A DNA stretch of 64,000 nucleotides from Methylobacterium sp. CB376. GTDB taxonomy: Bacteria; Pseudomonadota; Alphaproteobacteria; Rhizobiales; Beijerinckiaceae. Where the stretch lies: the NCBI RefSeq assembly GCF_029714205.1, contig NZ_CP121648.1, forward strand, positions 7,355,501-7,419,500. Direction: 5' to 3'. Each line of letters opens with the position of its first letter. Positions within the stretch are counted from its first letter, which is position 1. The notes under the pieces were generated by a model, which made no database searches, had not been told where the DNA came from, and saw only the letters and a list, made by a program, of their open reading frames with translations. The translations under genes and the position numbers were made by a program. Below, one piece after another: positions 27,492 through 38,224 of this stretch.

Positions 27492-27771
27492 GCCACGAAG
27501 GTCAACGTGCCGAACCGAGATGCAAGGAAACCACTATTTCTGCGGTAGTCAAGAGTTTGCGCACGGTCCCGCGGCAATTTGCGTAGAGGGTGCTACAAAA
27601 GCTCGGCCGCTATGCAATGCCGACATGTCAATACTCCTTGGTGAATACCGCCGACGCTTGTCTTGCGCTTGAGGTGCGCCTCGGCACGGTCGAGGTCGAG
27701 GTTCGGCACAGAACGGCGGCGCTCCCGACACCACCAGCCACCCGCAGAACCCGCAGGGTTCGACCACCAAC
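27492..27771. other. Region left of the IS3 element; possible gene remnant
   Basis: No intact gene. A minus-strand frame ending at 27593 (RRRSVPNLDLDRAEAHLKRK and onward) reads protein-like and is cut at its 5' side by the IS3 end at 27772, so it may be the 3' end of a gene lost on insertion. Weak evidence. Confidence 0.3.
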
Positions 27772-27810
27772 TGAACCGTCCCGGGTTTCCCGGAGGCCGT
27801 TTTGTTTGAG

Positions 27811-28116
27811 TCAGGCGGCCAGGGCTGGCTCCTGCGCCTGAGCATAGTAGCGCGCTTCGGCCTCGGCGGGAGGCAGGTTGCCGATCGGCTCCAACAGCCG
27901 GCGGTGATTGAACCAGTTGACCCATTCGAGGGTGGCGAACTCCACCGCCTCGACGCTGCGCCAGGGACCGCGCCGGTGGATCACCTCGGCCTTGAACAGG
28001 CCGTTGATCGTCTCGGCGAGGGCATTGTCGTAGCTGTCGCCGACACGGCCGACTGAAGGCTGCACGCCGGCCTCCGCCAGCCGGTCCGTGTACCGCAGAG
28101 CAAGGTATTGCTTGGG
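27811..28116 (-). pseudogene. IS3 transposase OrfB, C-terminal fragment
   Basis: About 100 residues, beginning right at the IS30 end with PKQYLALRYTDRLAEAG and including SVGSVGDSYDNALAE-like sequence (SVGRVGDSYDNALAETINGL) with the last catalytic Glu, and ending EAEARYYAQ. This is the C-terminal third of an IS3-type DDE integrase. Inactive without the N-terminal and central parts. Confidence 0.85.
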
Positions 28117-30211
<2,095 letters not shown>

Positions 30212-30261
30212 GGCTCCATCCTCTCAAGAGTTGGAGCCTCCGGGAAACCCGGGGCGGTTCA

Positions 30262-31214
30262 TCGAGCCCAAGGGCTCGGGCCATGCCCGAGACCGAGGCG
30301 CCGCCCTGGGCCAGGCGCTTGAGCTCAGCGTGTCGCGCCTGACGCGGCGCATGTGTCGCCCGCTTCCTGATCTCGCTCGCCGTCAGCGTACGCGCGGCCC
30401 TGCTTCTGGTCTGCGCCGCCTCAACCTCCTGATCGAGGAGCGCGCGACCGGCCGCGCGAATGACGGCGTGATGATCGACCGCGATCGCCCGCAGGGCCGC
30501 GCTGAGGTTGCGCAGCAGGTGGAAGCGATCGAGGACCTGGCGGGCTTGCGGGGCGCCACCTCGCGTGCCCTCGGCGAACACCTCGGCGCGGTCACGAGCG
30601 ACGACGGCGACGCCGGGATGAGCACGCAGCCAAGCCGCGACGCTCTCGACGGCGCGCTCGGGCAGAAGATCGAGAACGGTGTGCCGCTCCAGGTCGACGA
30701 ACACGGTGCCGAAGCTGCGGCCGCGCCGCCACGCCCACTCATCGACGCCGGCCACGCGCGGTTCGGGATGGGTCGGCAAGGCTCCGGTACGAACGAGGCG
30801 CAGGAGCGTGTCGGCACTCACGGGCATGGCCAGACGCTGTGCCAGCCGGGCTGCCGGCTCGCCACCGAGTGCGAGACCGAGGTGGCGCTGGAGGTCGTGC
30901 AGGCGCACCGAGCGGCGGGCGTGTTTCTGGACGACATCCGCACTTTGCTCGCTGAAGGTACGCTGTGGGCAGGCCGGGTTGGTGCAGCGGAAGCGTCGCA
31001 CTCTGAGGCGTAGGGAGACCGGCCGGCCTTGCCAGGGCAGATCAGCTGAGGTGCGTTGGTAGGAGCCGTGCGGACGGCACTCGTGCCCTCGACAGCCAGG
31101 GCAGCACGTCGGCCTCGGGCGCAACCTGACGTGGATCACGAGGCGATCGGGTGTGGGTTCGATGCCGACCACGCTGAGCCGGGGCGGCACGAGGGGCAGA
31201 AGGCGGCGGGGCAT
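30262..31214 (-). pseudogene. ISL3-family transposase, 3' end removed by the IS3 element
   Basis: About 317 residues from MPRRLLPLVPPRLSVVG. The N-terminal zinc-finger (CCPGCRGHECRPHG), the cysteine segment TNPACPQRTF and the DDE core starts (VAGVDEWAWRRGRSFGTVFV, VARDRAEVFAEG, VLDRFHLLRNL) are all ISL3-like. The frame runs into the IS3 terminal repeat at 30261 after ALGLD, so the C-terminal HTH and catalytic end are lost. The missing end is not found left of the IS3 element. Confidence 0.85.
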
Positions 31215-31316
31215 CGCGCTCTCCGAGGCGAGCCCCGGAGATATGAAGCCCCCACCGGCGACCGCCCCCGCGCCACACGAAGTGCGGAAGAACCAAGGTT
31301 CGAAGCCCGTTGACAA

Positions 31317-31497
31317 AGGGGAACAAGCGTACGGCTTCTATACTTGCGGCGGCCATGATAGCGTCTATTGTTCCGGGCTGCAGCGCAGAGACGGAGTGAA
31401 ATTTCTCAAGCTATCCAGTCATAGGCCGAAATAACCCACTTCCACCAGGGCAAAAACAGAGCCTGTGCAAATGGAGTTATTAAAGATGTACAACCAC
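31317..31497. other. AT-richer spacer between ISL3 and the methyltransferase
   Basis: No gene supported. Composition changes sharply from GC-rich to AT-rich near 31370-31440, marking a junction between DNA of different origin. Confidence 0.4.
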
Positions 31498-32229
31498 ATG
31501 AAGACAATAAAATCCTTGCTTCGCCATATCGTTCTTCGAACGTTTTTATAAGATTTACGTGCGAAACTACTCCTGAGGAAGGGCATCAGAGCTAATCATC
31601 TCCATCTTCAGAACCCAGAAGATGTGTTTTCGGAAATATATAAATCCGGTCTTTGGATGGAGAAGGGTGGACAGGATAGTTTATCCGGCTTGGGATCATC
31701 ATCTGATACTACAATATTACTAAAATCAGAGCTCTCATCTGTTTTGAGTGAAATTGGCTGCAGCAGACTCATTGATGTTGGATGCGGTGATTTTAATTGG
31801 ATGAAAGAAGTTAGAGGGGATTGGCACTATATAGGGATCGATGTCGCAAAAGCTGTCATAGAAAGAAATAACGAACTTTACAGGAACGAGAATAGAACGT
31901 TTGAATTTGTCAATGCTGTTGTGGGCCCAATACCCAAAGGCGATGTAGTTTTGTGTAGGGAAGTTCTTTTTCACCTCTCGTTTGACATGGCAATTTCATT
32001 AATAAAAAATGTTGCCTCTTCTGGAGCTAAATTTCTATTAGCGACATCGGATTCGTCAGTATGGTTTAATTCAGATATAAGGACAGGGGATTACAGGCGG
32101 TTAAACCTTATGAAATCTCCGTTCAGATTCCCAAAGCCAATTAGAGAGATAGACGAAAGCAAGGTGTGTGAGGGGAGAGTGCTTGGACTATGGCCGATGG
32201 AACAAGTGCAACAGCTGATATTGAAATAA
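31498..32229 (+). pseudogene. Class I SAM-dependent methyltransferase, N-terminus interrupted
   Basis: AT-rich gene. The intact part from GTG 31624 (201 residues) has the SAM-binding motif LIDVGCGDFNWM near residue 50, IGIDVAKAVIERN, the acidic VVLCREVLFHLS and LLATSDSSVW, matching a methyltransferase family of unknown substrate. Upstream in the same frame, ATG 31498 opens MKTIKSLLRHIVLRTFL, then TAA at 31549-31551, then DLRAKLLLRKG and onward into the conserved domain. Family members carry such an N-terminal helix, so the TAA probably breaks the gene, unless GTG 31624 gives a working short form. Confidence 0.7.
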
Positions 32230-32415
32230 AACTAACTGCTAACCTCTAATATAGGCCAGGCTTGTTGGGGTGGAGTTGGAGCGGCGATCAGTCAGCTTGG
32301 ACCTGCAGTACGCCAAGGACTGACACCTGAGATGCGACCTCGCCATCCTGCTCCAGTCCGCGCCCGCCGTCCTCAGACAAAGAGGAAGCCGGTGAGCGGC
32401 CGACTTTTACCAGAA

Positions 32416-33307
32416 GTGCCTGCCGCAAATGCGAACGGGCCCCGTTCACGGCCCCTTAGCCATACCCACCCAGCGTGCCGCCTCCGCCTCGGAGCCGGCC
32501 CATGATCCTGAATGCCCTCGCCCTCAAGCTGAAGCGCCCAGCCGGCGGAGATTTCCGGGGCCGGCACTTCGAGGCCACCCTGATCGTGCAGGCCGTGTCC
32601 TGGTACTTGCGCTACGCCCTGAGCTACCGCGACATCGAGGAGATGCTCCTGGAGCGCGGGATGGTGGTCGATCACTCCACCATCAACCGCTGGGTGCTGT
32701 CCTACGCGCCGACCATCGAGCGCCGCCTGCGCCGGTTCCGCAAACCGCACTGCGGCTCCGTGCGCGTGGATGAGACCTACATCCGGGTCCGGGGTCAGTG
32801 GCGCTACCTGTACCGCGCCATCGACAAGCATGGCGAGGCGGTCGACTTCCGGCTCACCGCCAACCGCGATCTGGATGCGGCCAAGCGCTTCTTCCGCAAG
32901 ATGCTGCAGGATCAGCCGCTGCTCGCCCCGGACCGGATCGGCACCGATGGCGCGGGCCCGTACCCGCCGGCGATCGCCGAGAGCCGCAAGGAGGGTCTGC
33001 TGCCACGCACGCCCATCCACCACGTCACCAAGCACCTGCAGCAGGGGATCGAGAGCGACCACTTCCGGGTGAAGCGCCCCATGCCGCGGGTCGGCGGCTT
33101 CCAGTCCTTCACCACGGCCCGGCGCACGATCCGGGGCTTCGAGGCCATGCTGTGGCTGCGCAAGGGCTTCGGGTTCTCGGGCGCGTGGACCGTGCGCGAA
33201 CAGAACCAACTGCTCGCCTGTTGCTTTGGACTTCCCGTCGCGAACAAAGCGTGAAAGCCGGGGCGGGCATCCCCTTCTGCGGCTTGAACCCGAGTTTGCG
33301 ACAGGCC
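32416..33307 (+). mobile_element. IS6-family insertion sequence (approximate ends)
   Basis: About 890 bp, the usual IS6 size. Imperfect inverted ends: GTGCCTGCCGCAAAT at 32416-32430 and, on the other strand, GGGCCTGTCGCAAAC ending near 33311; the CGCAAA core matches IS6 termini. No 8-bp target duplication is obvious, suggesting recombination between copies, which is typical for this family. End coordinates may be off by a few bases. Confidence 0.65.
32502..33254 (+). CDS. IS6-family transposase
   Basis: A 250-residue DDE transposase: GRHFEATLIVQAVSWYLRY, DIEEMLLERGMVVDHSTINR, then the catalytic Asp in SVRVDETYIRVRGQW, Asp in DRIGTDGAGPYPPAI and Glu in QGIESDHFRVKRP. All motifs are intact, so it may be active. 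ATG 32502 gives the standard MILNALALK-type N-terminus. Confidence 0.92.
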   Translation: MILNALALKLKRPAGGDFRGRHFEATLIVQAVSWYLRYALSYRDIEEMLLERGMVVDHSTINRWVLSYAPTIERRLRRFRKPHCGSVRVDETYIRVRGQWRYLYRAIDKHGEAVDFRLTANRDLDAAKRFFRKMLQDQPLLAPDRIGTDGAGPYPPAIAESRKEGLLPRTPIHHVTKHLQQGIESDHFRVKRPMPRVGGFQSFTTARRTIRGFEAMLWLRKGFGFSGAWTVREQNQLLACCFGLPVANKA

Positions 33308-33372
33308 CCACGCGCGGCCCCGCGGAACACCAATGAGCTGGCCCTCAACCAGCACCCGCCGCGCTCAGCTCC

Positions 33373-33816
33373 TCACGGTGCCCGCTCCACCTGCCCGCGG
33401 ATCTCGCCCTTCGGGTTCTCGGCCGTGTGAATGTTGAAGTAGAGCTTGCCCGCCAGCAGGTCCGCCGCCTTCGCCTCGTCCAGCGCCGCCGAGCCCTCGA
33501 ACGGGCTCGTAGCAGCCGGAGCCGGGATCAGCACGCCCGCGTTCTGGCCCGGCGCAGCCGGGCCGTGGAAGTGAGCGGCCGTCACCGACCCTGTCAGGCC
33601 GCTGTAACTGCCTCTCCAGTTCAGCGTCTTCGTTTCCGGATCGTAGGTCGCGGTGACCTCCCCGCTGCCCTTGGTCTGGTTGGGCGGCACCTCGCTCGTC
33701 CCGTTCAGGGTGGCCCTGAAGGTCTGCTTCTCGCCCGCCGCGTCAGCCGAACCGGCGAGACCGAACGGCAGAGACAGAACCAGGGCGGCAACGCTGCGGC
33801 GAATGGTCGGGATCAT
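33373..33816 (-). CDS. Secreted CHRD-domain protein
   Basis: A 147-residue protein with a Sec signal peptide (residues 1-26, AALVLSLPFGLAGSADAA) followed by one CHRD domain: FRATLNGTSEVPPNQTKGSG, LTGSVTAAHFHGPAAPGQNA and YFNIHTAENPKGEIRGQ. CHRD domains occur in chordin and in many bacterial secreted proteins; the bacterial role is unknown. It reads away from the next gene at 33868 in a same-strand pair. Confidence 0.88.
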   Translation of the reverse strand: MIPTIRRSVAALVLSLPFGLAGSADAAGEKQTFRATLNGTSEVPPNQTKGSGEVTATYDPETKTLNWRGSYSGLTGSVTAAHFHGPAAPGQNAGVLIPAPAATSPFEGSAALDEAKAADLLAGKLYFNIHTAENPKGEIRGQVERAP

Positions 33817-33867
33817 GCTCGCCTCCTCAACAAGACGGTAAGCCTACCATTATCTCGGAAGGACGGG

Positions 33868-34284
33868 TCAGCCCTTGAGGCGCTTGTTGCACGCGGACCC
33901 GTAGCCGCCGCCCTTCTCGATCCAGGTCATGCCGGCGTTGCCGGCGCCGCCCGCGGCCTTGTTGGCGTTGTACTGGTCCACGCAGGTCTTCTGGCGCGCC
34001 TTGCCGGCCGGCTCGCTGGCGTACTTGGGCGAGATCGCGGTTGGGAACAGCGCCCCGGCGGGCGCGACAGCAGCTGGCTTCTGGGCGGGGGCCGCAGGCT
34101 TCTGGGCCGGCGCGGGGGTGGTCTTGCCAGCGGGAGCCGGGGCCGCCGGCCTCGTAGCCGGGGCGGCGCCCTGGGCGAAGGGGTTCTGCGTCGGCGTCGT
34201 GCGCCCTCCAGGATCCGTTGTCTGGGCCAGCACCGGGCTAGCGAGGAGGGCGATGAGCGGGAGGGTCAGGGTGATCAGGCGCAT
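33868..34284 (-). CDS. Secreted Pro/Ala-rich protein
   Basis: A 138-residue protein. Signal peptide LITLTLPLIALLASPVLAQ (cleavage after Ala-Gln), then a low-complexity linker with repeated PAPAQKPAA-type units (about residues 40-85), then a small C-terminal domain with two cysteines (QKTCVDQYNANKAAGG, GSACNKRLKG) that could form a disulfide. No named family; similar small secreted proteins are common in Methylobacteriaceae as far as I recall. Confidence 0.75.
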   Translation of the reverse strand: MRLITLTLPLIALLASPVLAQTTDPGGRTTPTQNPFAQGAAPATRPAAPAPAGKTTPAPAQKPAAPAQKPAAVAPAGALFPTAISPKYASEPAGKARQKTCVDQYNANKAAGGAGNAGMTWIEKGGGYGSACNKRLKG

Positions 34285-34344
34285 GCTTGCGGGCCTCGGT
34301 GAGCGCCGAAAGCCTAATCACGACCGGATGAACGACGGACGAAG

Positions 34345-34370
34345 AAGGCCCCGCCGCGGGGCGAGGCCTT
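34345..34370. terminator. GC-rich hairpin, possible terminator
   Basis: AAGGCC at 34345-34350 pairs with GGCCTT at 34365-34370, enclosing a CCCCG/CGGGG inner stem. No T-run on either strand, so a stable structure rather than a standard terminator. It lies between the secreted-protein gene and the MucR-like gene. Confidence 0.35.
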
Positions 34371-34549
34371 CGCGATGTCGCTGTCTCTGTAGGCCGGGAC
34401 GTTGCCCGGCCGCCTCGGGTTCTGCCTCCCAGCCCCGAAGTCATGAGGGCAGAGTAGGAGGCAACCTTGAACCCTCAGCTAAGGAGCGCGGTGAATGGCA
34501 GGGCAAGGAAGCTTGCCGAAGGCTTGCTAATCCCCTGCCTGCCCCATCC

Positions 34550-35044
34550 TTACGCGTCAGCCTTCTTCGGCCGTGCCCGGCCCCCCTTCGGCTCGGCCGG
34601 CGCGCTCACCTTGGCGTCAGCGGCAGCACGCTTCTCGGCCGCAGCCCTCTGACGGTTCTGTCCAAGCCCGATCTGCTTGGCGAGTTCGGACCGAGCAGCG
34701 GCGTAATTGGCGGCCACCATGGGGTAGTCCGGCGGCAAGCCCCACTTCTCCCGGTACTGCTGAGGCGTGAGTCCCCGCCCCGTCAGGTGGCGCTTGAGCG
34801 ACTTGTAGGGCTTGCCGTCCTCTAGCGAGATGATGGCATCCGGCGTCACGCTCTTCCTGATCGGCACGGCCGGTGTGAGCTTCACCAGCTCCGGCTCGGC
34901 CGGCTTCCCGAGGCTGCCCAGGCTCTCGTAGACGCCCCGGATCAGGTTCGGCAGCTCGACTGCCGGGACGTTGTTGTGCGACACGAAGGCTGAGACGATG
35001 TCGCTGACCAGCTGAATATGGTCAGAGGCGGCTTGTTCACTCAT
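34550..35044 (-). CDS. MucR/Ros-family transcriptional regulator, copy 1
   Basis: A 164-residue MucR homologue. N-terminal helical oligomerisation region (QLVSDIVSAFVSHNNVPAVE), then the DNA-binding region ISLEDGKPYKSLKRHLTGRG and LTPQQYREKWGLPPDYPMV. In Ros the zinc ligands are Cys, Cys, His, His; here the first is Ser, the second Asp and the last is absent, so zinc is probably not bound. Relatives lacking zinc exist in Mesorhizobium and still bind AT-rich DNA. Such proteins can act as H-NS-like silencers of foreign DNA. Basic C-terminal tail (KGGRARPKKADA). Confidence 0.88.
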   Translation of the reverse strand: MSEQAASDHIQLVSDIVSAFVSHNNVPAVELPNLIRGVYESLGSLGKPAEPELVKLTPAVPIRKSVTPDAIISLEDGKPYKSLKRHLTGRGLTPQQYREKWGLPPDYPMVAANYAAARSELAKQIGLGQNRQRAAAEKRAAADAKVSAPAEPKGGRARPKKADA

Positions 35045-35539
35045 CGAGAGTTCCTACGCGAGAAACGCGCGCAAGCTGAAGCTTTATGTTTGGCTTGTCA
35101 ATTCATCTGACCGAGAAGCATCAAAAACTCTCGCCGGCATCAGCTCGGCGTCTGCTAGGTACGACGCGCTCGTGTACGGCTGACAGATGGGGAATGAGCC
35201 CCCAGGCGAAGCCCTCTCTGCCCGAGCATGGCCGCGAACCACTGAGCGAGCCGCCAGCGGCGTTTGCCGATCTTGGTGTCGATGCTGGGGACAAAAGCAC
35301 CGCTCCGCGGTTTGCGCGGATGGGCGCCGTTGGTTGGGCCGAATAGCACAGCTTGCATGAGATGCGGGCCTGACCGGCAGCCCTGATCACGCTCGACCGG
35401 TGAGGGGAAATCGGGCCCGCGCCTCACCTCTTCATTACGAGCCCGCCCATGCCGGCCGAGCTGCCTATCACCTATGCCGTCCCGGGACACGGGCAGTCCC
35501 GCGCCTGGGCGCTGCCCTGTGCGGAGGCACAGGCTGCAG
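35045..35539. other. Intergenic stretch right of the first MucR gene
   Basis: Nearly 500 bp without a firm gene. A minus-strand frame from ATG 35357 to 35159 (67 codons, TKIGKRRWRLAQWFAAMLGQ) reads slightly protein-like but has no clear ribosome site and is not called. Confidence 0.35.
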
Positions 35540-35782
35540 TCACGCCAAGCTGTCAAGGTCGATCCGCGCGTGCTTTCGGGAAACCAGGGCGCCTCTAAAC
35601 CATCCTGGCATCGGTAAAGTCTTGCGCTCAGCAGCCCATATTTCCTCAATAGCCTCCTGAACACGAGCAAGATCTTTGGAGAAGAACTCGAAAGACTGAG
35701 GTCCGGGAACCGCCTCTCGCGCGGTGAAAATTCCATTTTCCTGGCGAATGCGGTGTGCGCAATAGATTAACTCGCGTCTCAT
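35540..35782 (-). CDS. Small hypothetical protein
   Basis: An 80-residue protein starting MRRELIYCAHRIRQENGIF, preceded on the coding strand by GAGAGGAAGATGGG. The core FFSKDLARVQEAIEEIWAAE is a likely helix. No domain recognised. Lower GC than the core genome, in line with island cargo. Confidence 0.5.
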   Translation of the reverse strand: MRRELIYCAHRIRQENGIFTAREAVPGPQSFEFFSKDLARVQEAIEEIWAAERKTLPMPGWFRGALVSRKHARIDLDSLA

Positions 35783-36130
35783 CCCATCTTCCTCTCGTTA
35801 TGTTGGCAGCGGCTTATGCCGGCTGAGCGCTTGTTAAAGCGTTAAGGATACTGGCCGCAAGTGCGGCGAGTATCACGATTTCAAAGGCGACCGGACTGCA
35901 GTAAGCCAGAGGTCGCCGCTTGCCCTTCCAGCGAACGGTGTAAACCAGCGCTGGCGCTGATGCTCAGGGTGGTCGTGGGTCCGCATAACTCATTTGAGCG
36001 AAGCGTTTCGGCCAAGCGCAACTAGATTGCATCCACGCATCGGCTTGCCTCTCACTCAGGGCGGTGCGGTAGGCGACCGAGACCCCGGCCGCCCAGTTGC
36101 CCTGTGGGACCGGTGCGCGGTGTTGTTGGG
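35783..36130. other. Intergenic region, nothing recognised
   Basis: About 350 bp of mixed composition with no supported gene, repeat or hairpin. It separates minus-strand and plus-strand small genes and could hold divergent promoters. Confidence 0.35.
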
Positions 36131-36355
36131 ATGCCTACAGGGTACCACTGCGAACTTCACGACCTCTTGCGGCAGGCTTGGTTGAGGAAGGCCGCGGAGC
36201 AGGAACGGCGCGCCGAGGAACTGAGGAGCGTCGCGGCCCGGTTCAGGGAGCTTGGTCTCGTGCAGAATGCTGAGGAGTTCGAGGCCGCGGTGCGCCAAGC
36301 TGAGAGCGAAACGCTCGCGTGGCTGACCCGGGCCAGCAATCCCGCCACCACGTAG
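36131..36355 (+). CDS. Small helical hypothetical protein
   Basis: A 74-residue protein (from ATG 36131; GTG 36104 adds nine residues). Mostly one or two amphipathic helices with heptad-like character (AEQERRAEELRSVAARFREL, NAEEFEAAVRQAESETLAWL). No strong ribosome site. Convergent with the second MucR gene. Function unknown. Confidence 0.5.
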   Translation: MPTGYHCELHDLLRQAWLRKAAEQERRAEELRSVAARFRELGLVQNAEEFEAAVRQAESETLAWLTRASNPATT

Positions 36356-36466
36356 GAGGTTATGCGCCCGCGTCGGTTCTCGATGGGTAGACCTCTCGCA
36401 GACCGAGGTCGCGGTGACGGACCCCGAGGCGGGCCGCGACCCCACTGACGAGTAGGCGGGTCCCGC

Positions 36467-36898
36467 CTACTTGCCTTTCTGGCCCGCGGCGCGGCGGGAC
36501 TGGCCGAGGCCGCTCGCCTTGGCGAGTTCCGACCGCTGCGCGGCGTAGTTCGCCGCCACCATCGGGTAGTCCGGCGGCAGGCCCCACTTCTGCCGGTACT
36601 GCTCGGGCGTCAGCCCCCGGGTCGAGAGGTGACGCTTCAGCGACTTGTACTGGCGCCCGTCCTCCAGGCTGATCAGGAAGTCCGGAGTGATCGTCTTCTT
36701 GATCGGCACGGGCGGGACGAGGGGCGCGGGCTCGGCGGCCGGCGGCTTGGAGAGCTGGATTAGCGCGTCGTGCACCGAGGCGATCACCCCCGGCAGATCG
36801 CCCACCGGGATGGCGTTCTTCGACACGTAAGCGGCGGTGATCGCGGCTGTCAGTTCGATCGTGTCAATCTCAGGAGCGTTTTCTCTCATCTCGGCCAT
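36467..36898 (-). CDS. MucR/Ros-family transcriptional regulator, copy 2
   Basis: A 143-residue paralogue of the gene at 34550. DNA-binding segment ISLEDGRQYKSLKRHLSTRG with LTPEQYRQKWGLPPDYPMV and AANYAAQRSELAKASGLGQS. The first zinc Cys is again Ser and the second Asp, and no His follows the KRHL His at the right spacing. N-terminal part IDTIELTAAITAAYVSKNAI corresponds to the oligomerisation domain. ATG 36898 begins MAEMREN; a second ATG three codons in is also possible. Confidence 0.87.
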   Translation of the reverse strand: MAEMRENAPEIDTIELTAAITAAYVSKNAIPVGDLPGVIASVHDALIQLSKPPAAEPAPLVPPVPIKKTITPDFLISLEDGRQYKSLKRHLSTRGLTPEQYRQKWGLPPDYPMVAANYAAQRSELAKASGLGQSRRAAGQKGK

Positions 36899-37138
36899 AT
36901 TTTGCCATCTTTGTTGAAGCTTCGAACGCTATGAAGTCGCGCTGGATCGGCAATTAAGCTGGCAAAGTCAAGCGGCACTGGCAATCTTTGCCGCGTGATT
37001 ACGGTATGTAGCCGCTATGTTCTATCCCTATCTTTGGACTTGTTTTGGTATGGGGAGAGAGGGGGCGGCCAGCACTCGGCCGCCTGCCCCTCCCGTGCTC
37101 ACGCGGGTGGGAGGGGGCAGCGTGTCGCGGTGCGTAAG

Positions 37139-37609
37139 CTACTTGGACTTGCCCCTTGCGCCTCCTCGACGGTTGGCCCCAAGCCCTAATTGCTTCGCGA
37201 GTTCCGACCGCTGAGCCGCGTAGTTGGGCGCGACCGTCGGGTAGTCCCTAGGTAAGCCATATCTCTGCCTGTACTCGTCTGGCGTGAGACCGTTCTTGGT
37301 GAGGTGCCGCTTCATCGACTTGTACGGCTTCGCGTCGATGAAGCTGATCAGAGCGTCCGGCGTGATCGATTTCCGGATCTGGGCCGGGGTGGCTTTTGGC
37401 GTTTCTTCGGCCGGAGGCGCGGCGGGCTTTCCGAGGTCACCGAGAGTGGCACCTACGGATGCGATTAGGTTCGGCAGGTCGTCTGGCCGAACCGAGTTGT
37501 TAGACACGTAAGCGGCTACAATATCAACAACTAATCTTGTAGATCCTGTGATTTTATTATTTACAAGATCGACATTGACGTTCGTAATATTATCTTGAAT
37601 TGTTTCCAC
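37139..37609 (-). CDS. MucR/Ros-family transcriptional regulator, copy 3
   Basis: A 156-residue MucR homologue, the most divergent of the three: ISFIDAKPYKSMKRHLTKNG, LTPDEYRQRYGLPRDYPTV. Even the LEDG loop has become FIDA, with no cysteine ligands. GTG 37609 is chosen because GGAGGAAA lies six bases upstream on the coding strand; a longer reading to 37690 lacks such a site. The upstream region (37610-37738) is AT-rich with a TATATATAG tract, a plausible self-binding site. The N-terminal third is lower in GC than copies 1 and 2. Confidence 0.85.
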   Translation of the reverse strand: METIQDNITNVNVDLVNNKITGSTRLVVDIVAAYVSNNSVRPDDLPNLIASVGATLGDLGKPAAPPAEETPKATPAQIRKSITPDALISFIDAKPYKSMKRHLTKNGLTPDEYRQRYGLPRDYPTVAPNYAAQRSELAKQLGLGANRRGGARGKSK

Positions 37610-37738
37610 TGCTTTCCTCCGTTTTGCATTTCCACTCTGGTATAGTTCTATATATAGCAAATTCAACAACCTGCGCAAGCTCATGCGCAAGACGTTAGTC
37701 TAAGATGCTGCCTCAATCGTCATATAGGTAATTAGACG

Positions 37739-38224
37739 ATGGCCGATGAAAGTTTACGCTTCAGGATCGGCGTGGACGACCAGCTCTCGGCGCCGCTCGC
37801 GAAGCTCCAGGGAGCCTTTCAGCGCGTCGCCAAGGATGACGGCGTCAAGTCGTTCCAGAAGGATTGGACCGAGGCCGGTCGCGCCGTCGAGAAGATCGGC
37901 GTCCCGGGGCCGACGGGGGGCGGAGGTCGCGGCGGCTCTGCGCCGGCCCTGGGCGGCACTCTCCCACAGTTCCCGGGCAACGCTGGCATTGGCGGCGGTG
38001 GACGGCGGAGCGGCGGCAATACGCGGTCGACGTGCTCTGGCGAAGGCGGCGCCTCGGAGCTGCGTGCGAAGGCCCTGGTGGCGCGCTGATCGGCCGCGGA
38101 GGCCGGCGGCGGCCTCACCTCGGTGAACTCGCGCTCGGGGGCGTTCGGGATCGCGCAGTTCAGGTCCAAGTCGGGCGGCTACTCGCGGCTGCGCGATCAC
38201 ATGGACGACATATTCAAGGACGTC
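37739..38224 (+). pseudogene. Phage tail tape-measure-like protein remnant
   Basis: The N-terminus LRFRIGVDDQLSAPLAKLQG matches starts of small phage tail-length or tail-tip proteins, followed by a Gly-rich linker. An in-frame TGA (38087-38089) falls where the family would have Trp (LVAR-stop-SAAEAGGG). Beyond it the same frame continues GGLTSVNSRSGAFGIAQF, like the phage tail lysozyme-type domain, and then dissolves at the exporter gene. There are also signs of a small frame change before the TGA. A dead fragment; no other virion genes nearby. Confidence 0.6.
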
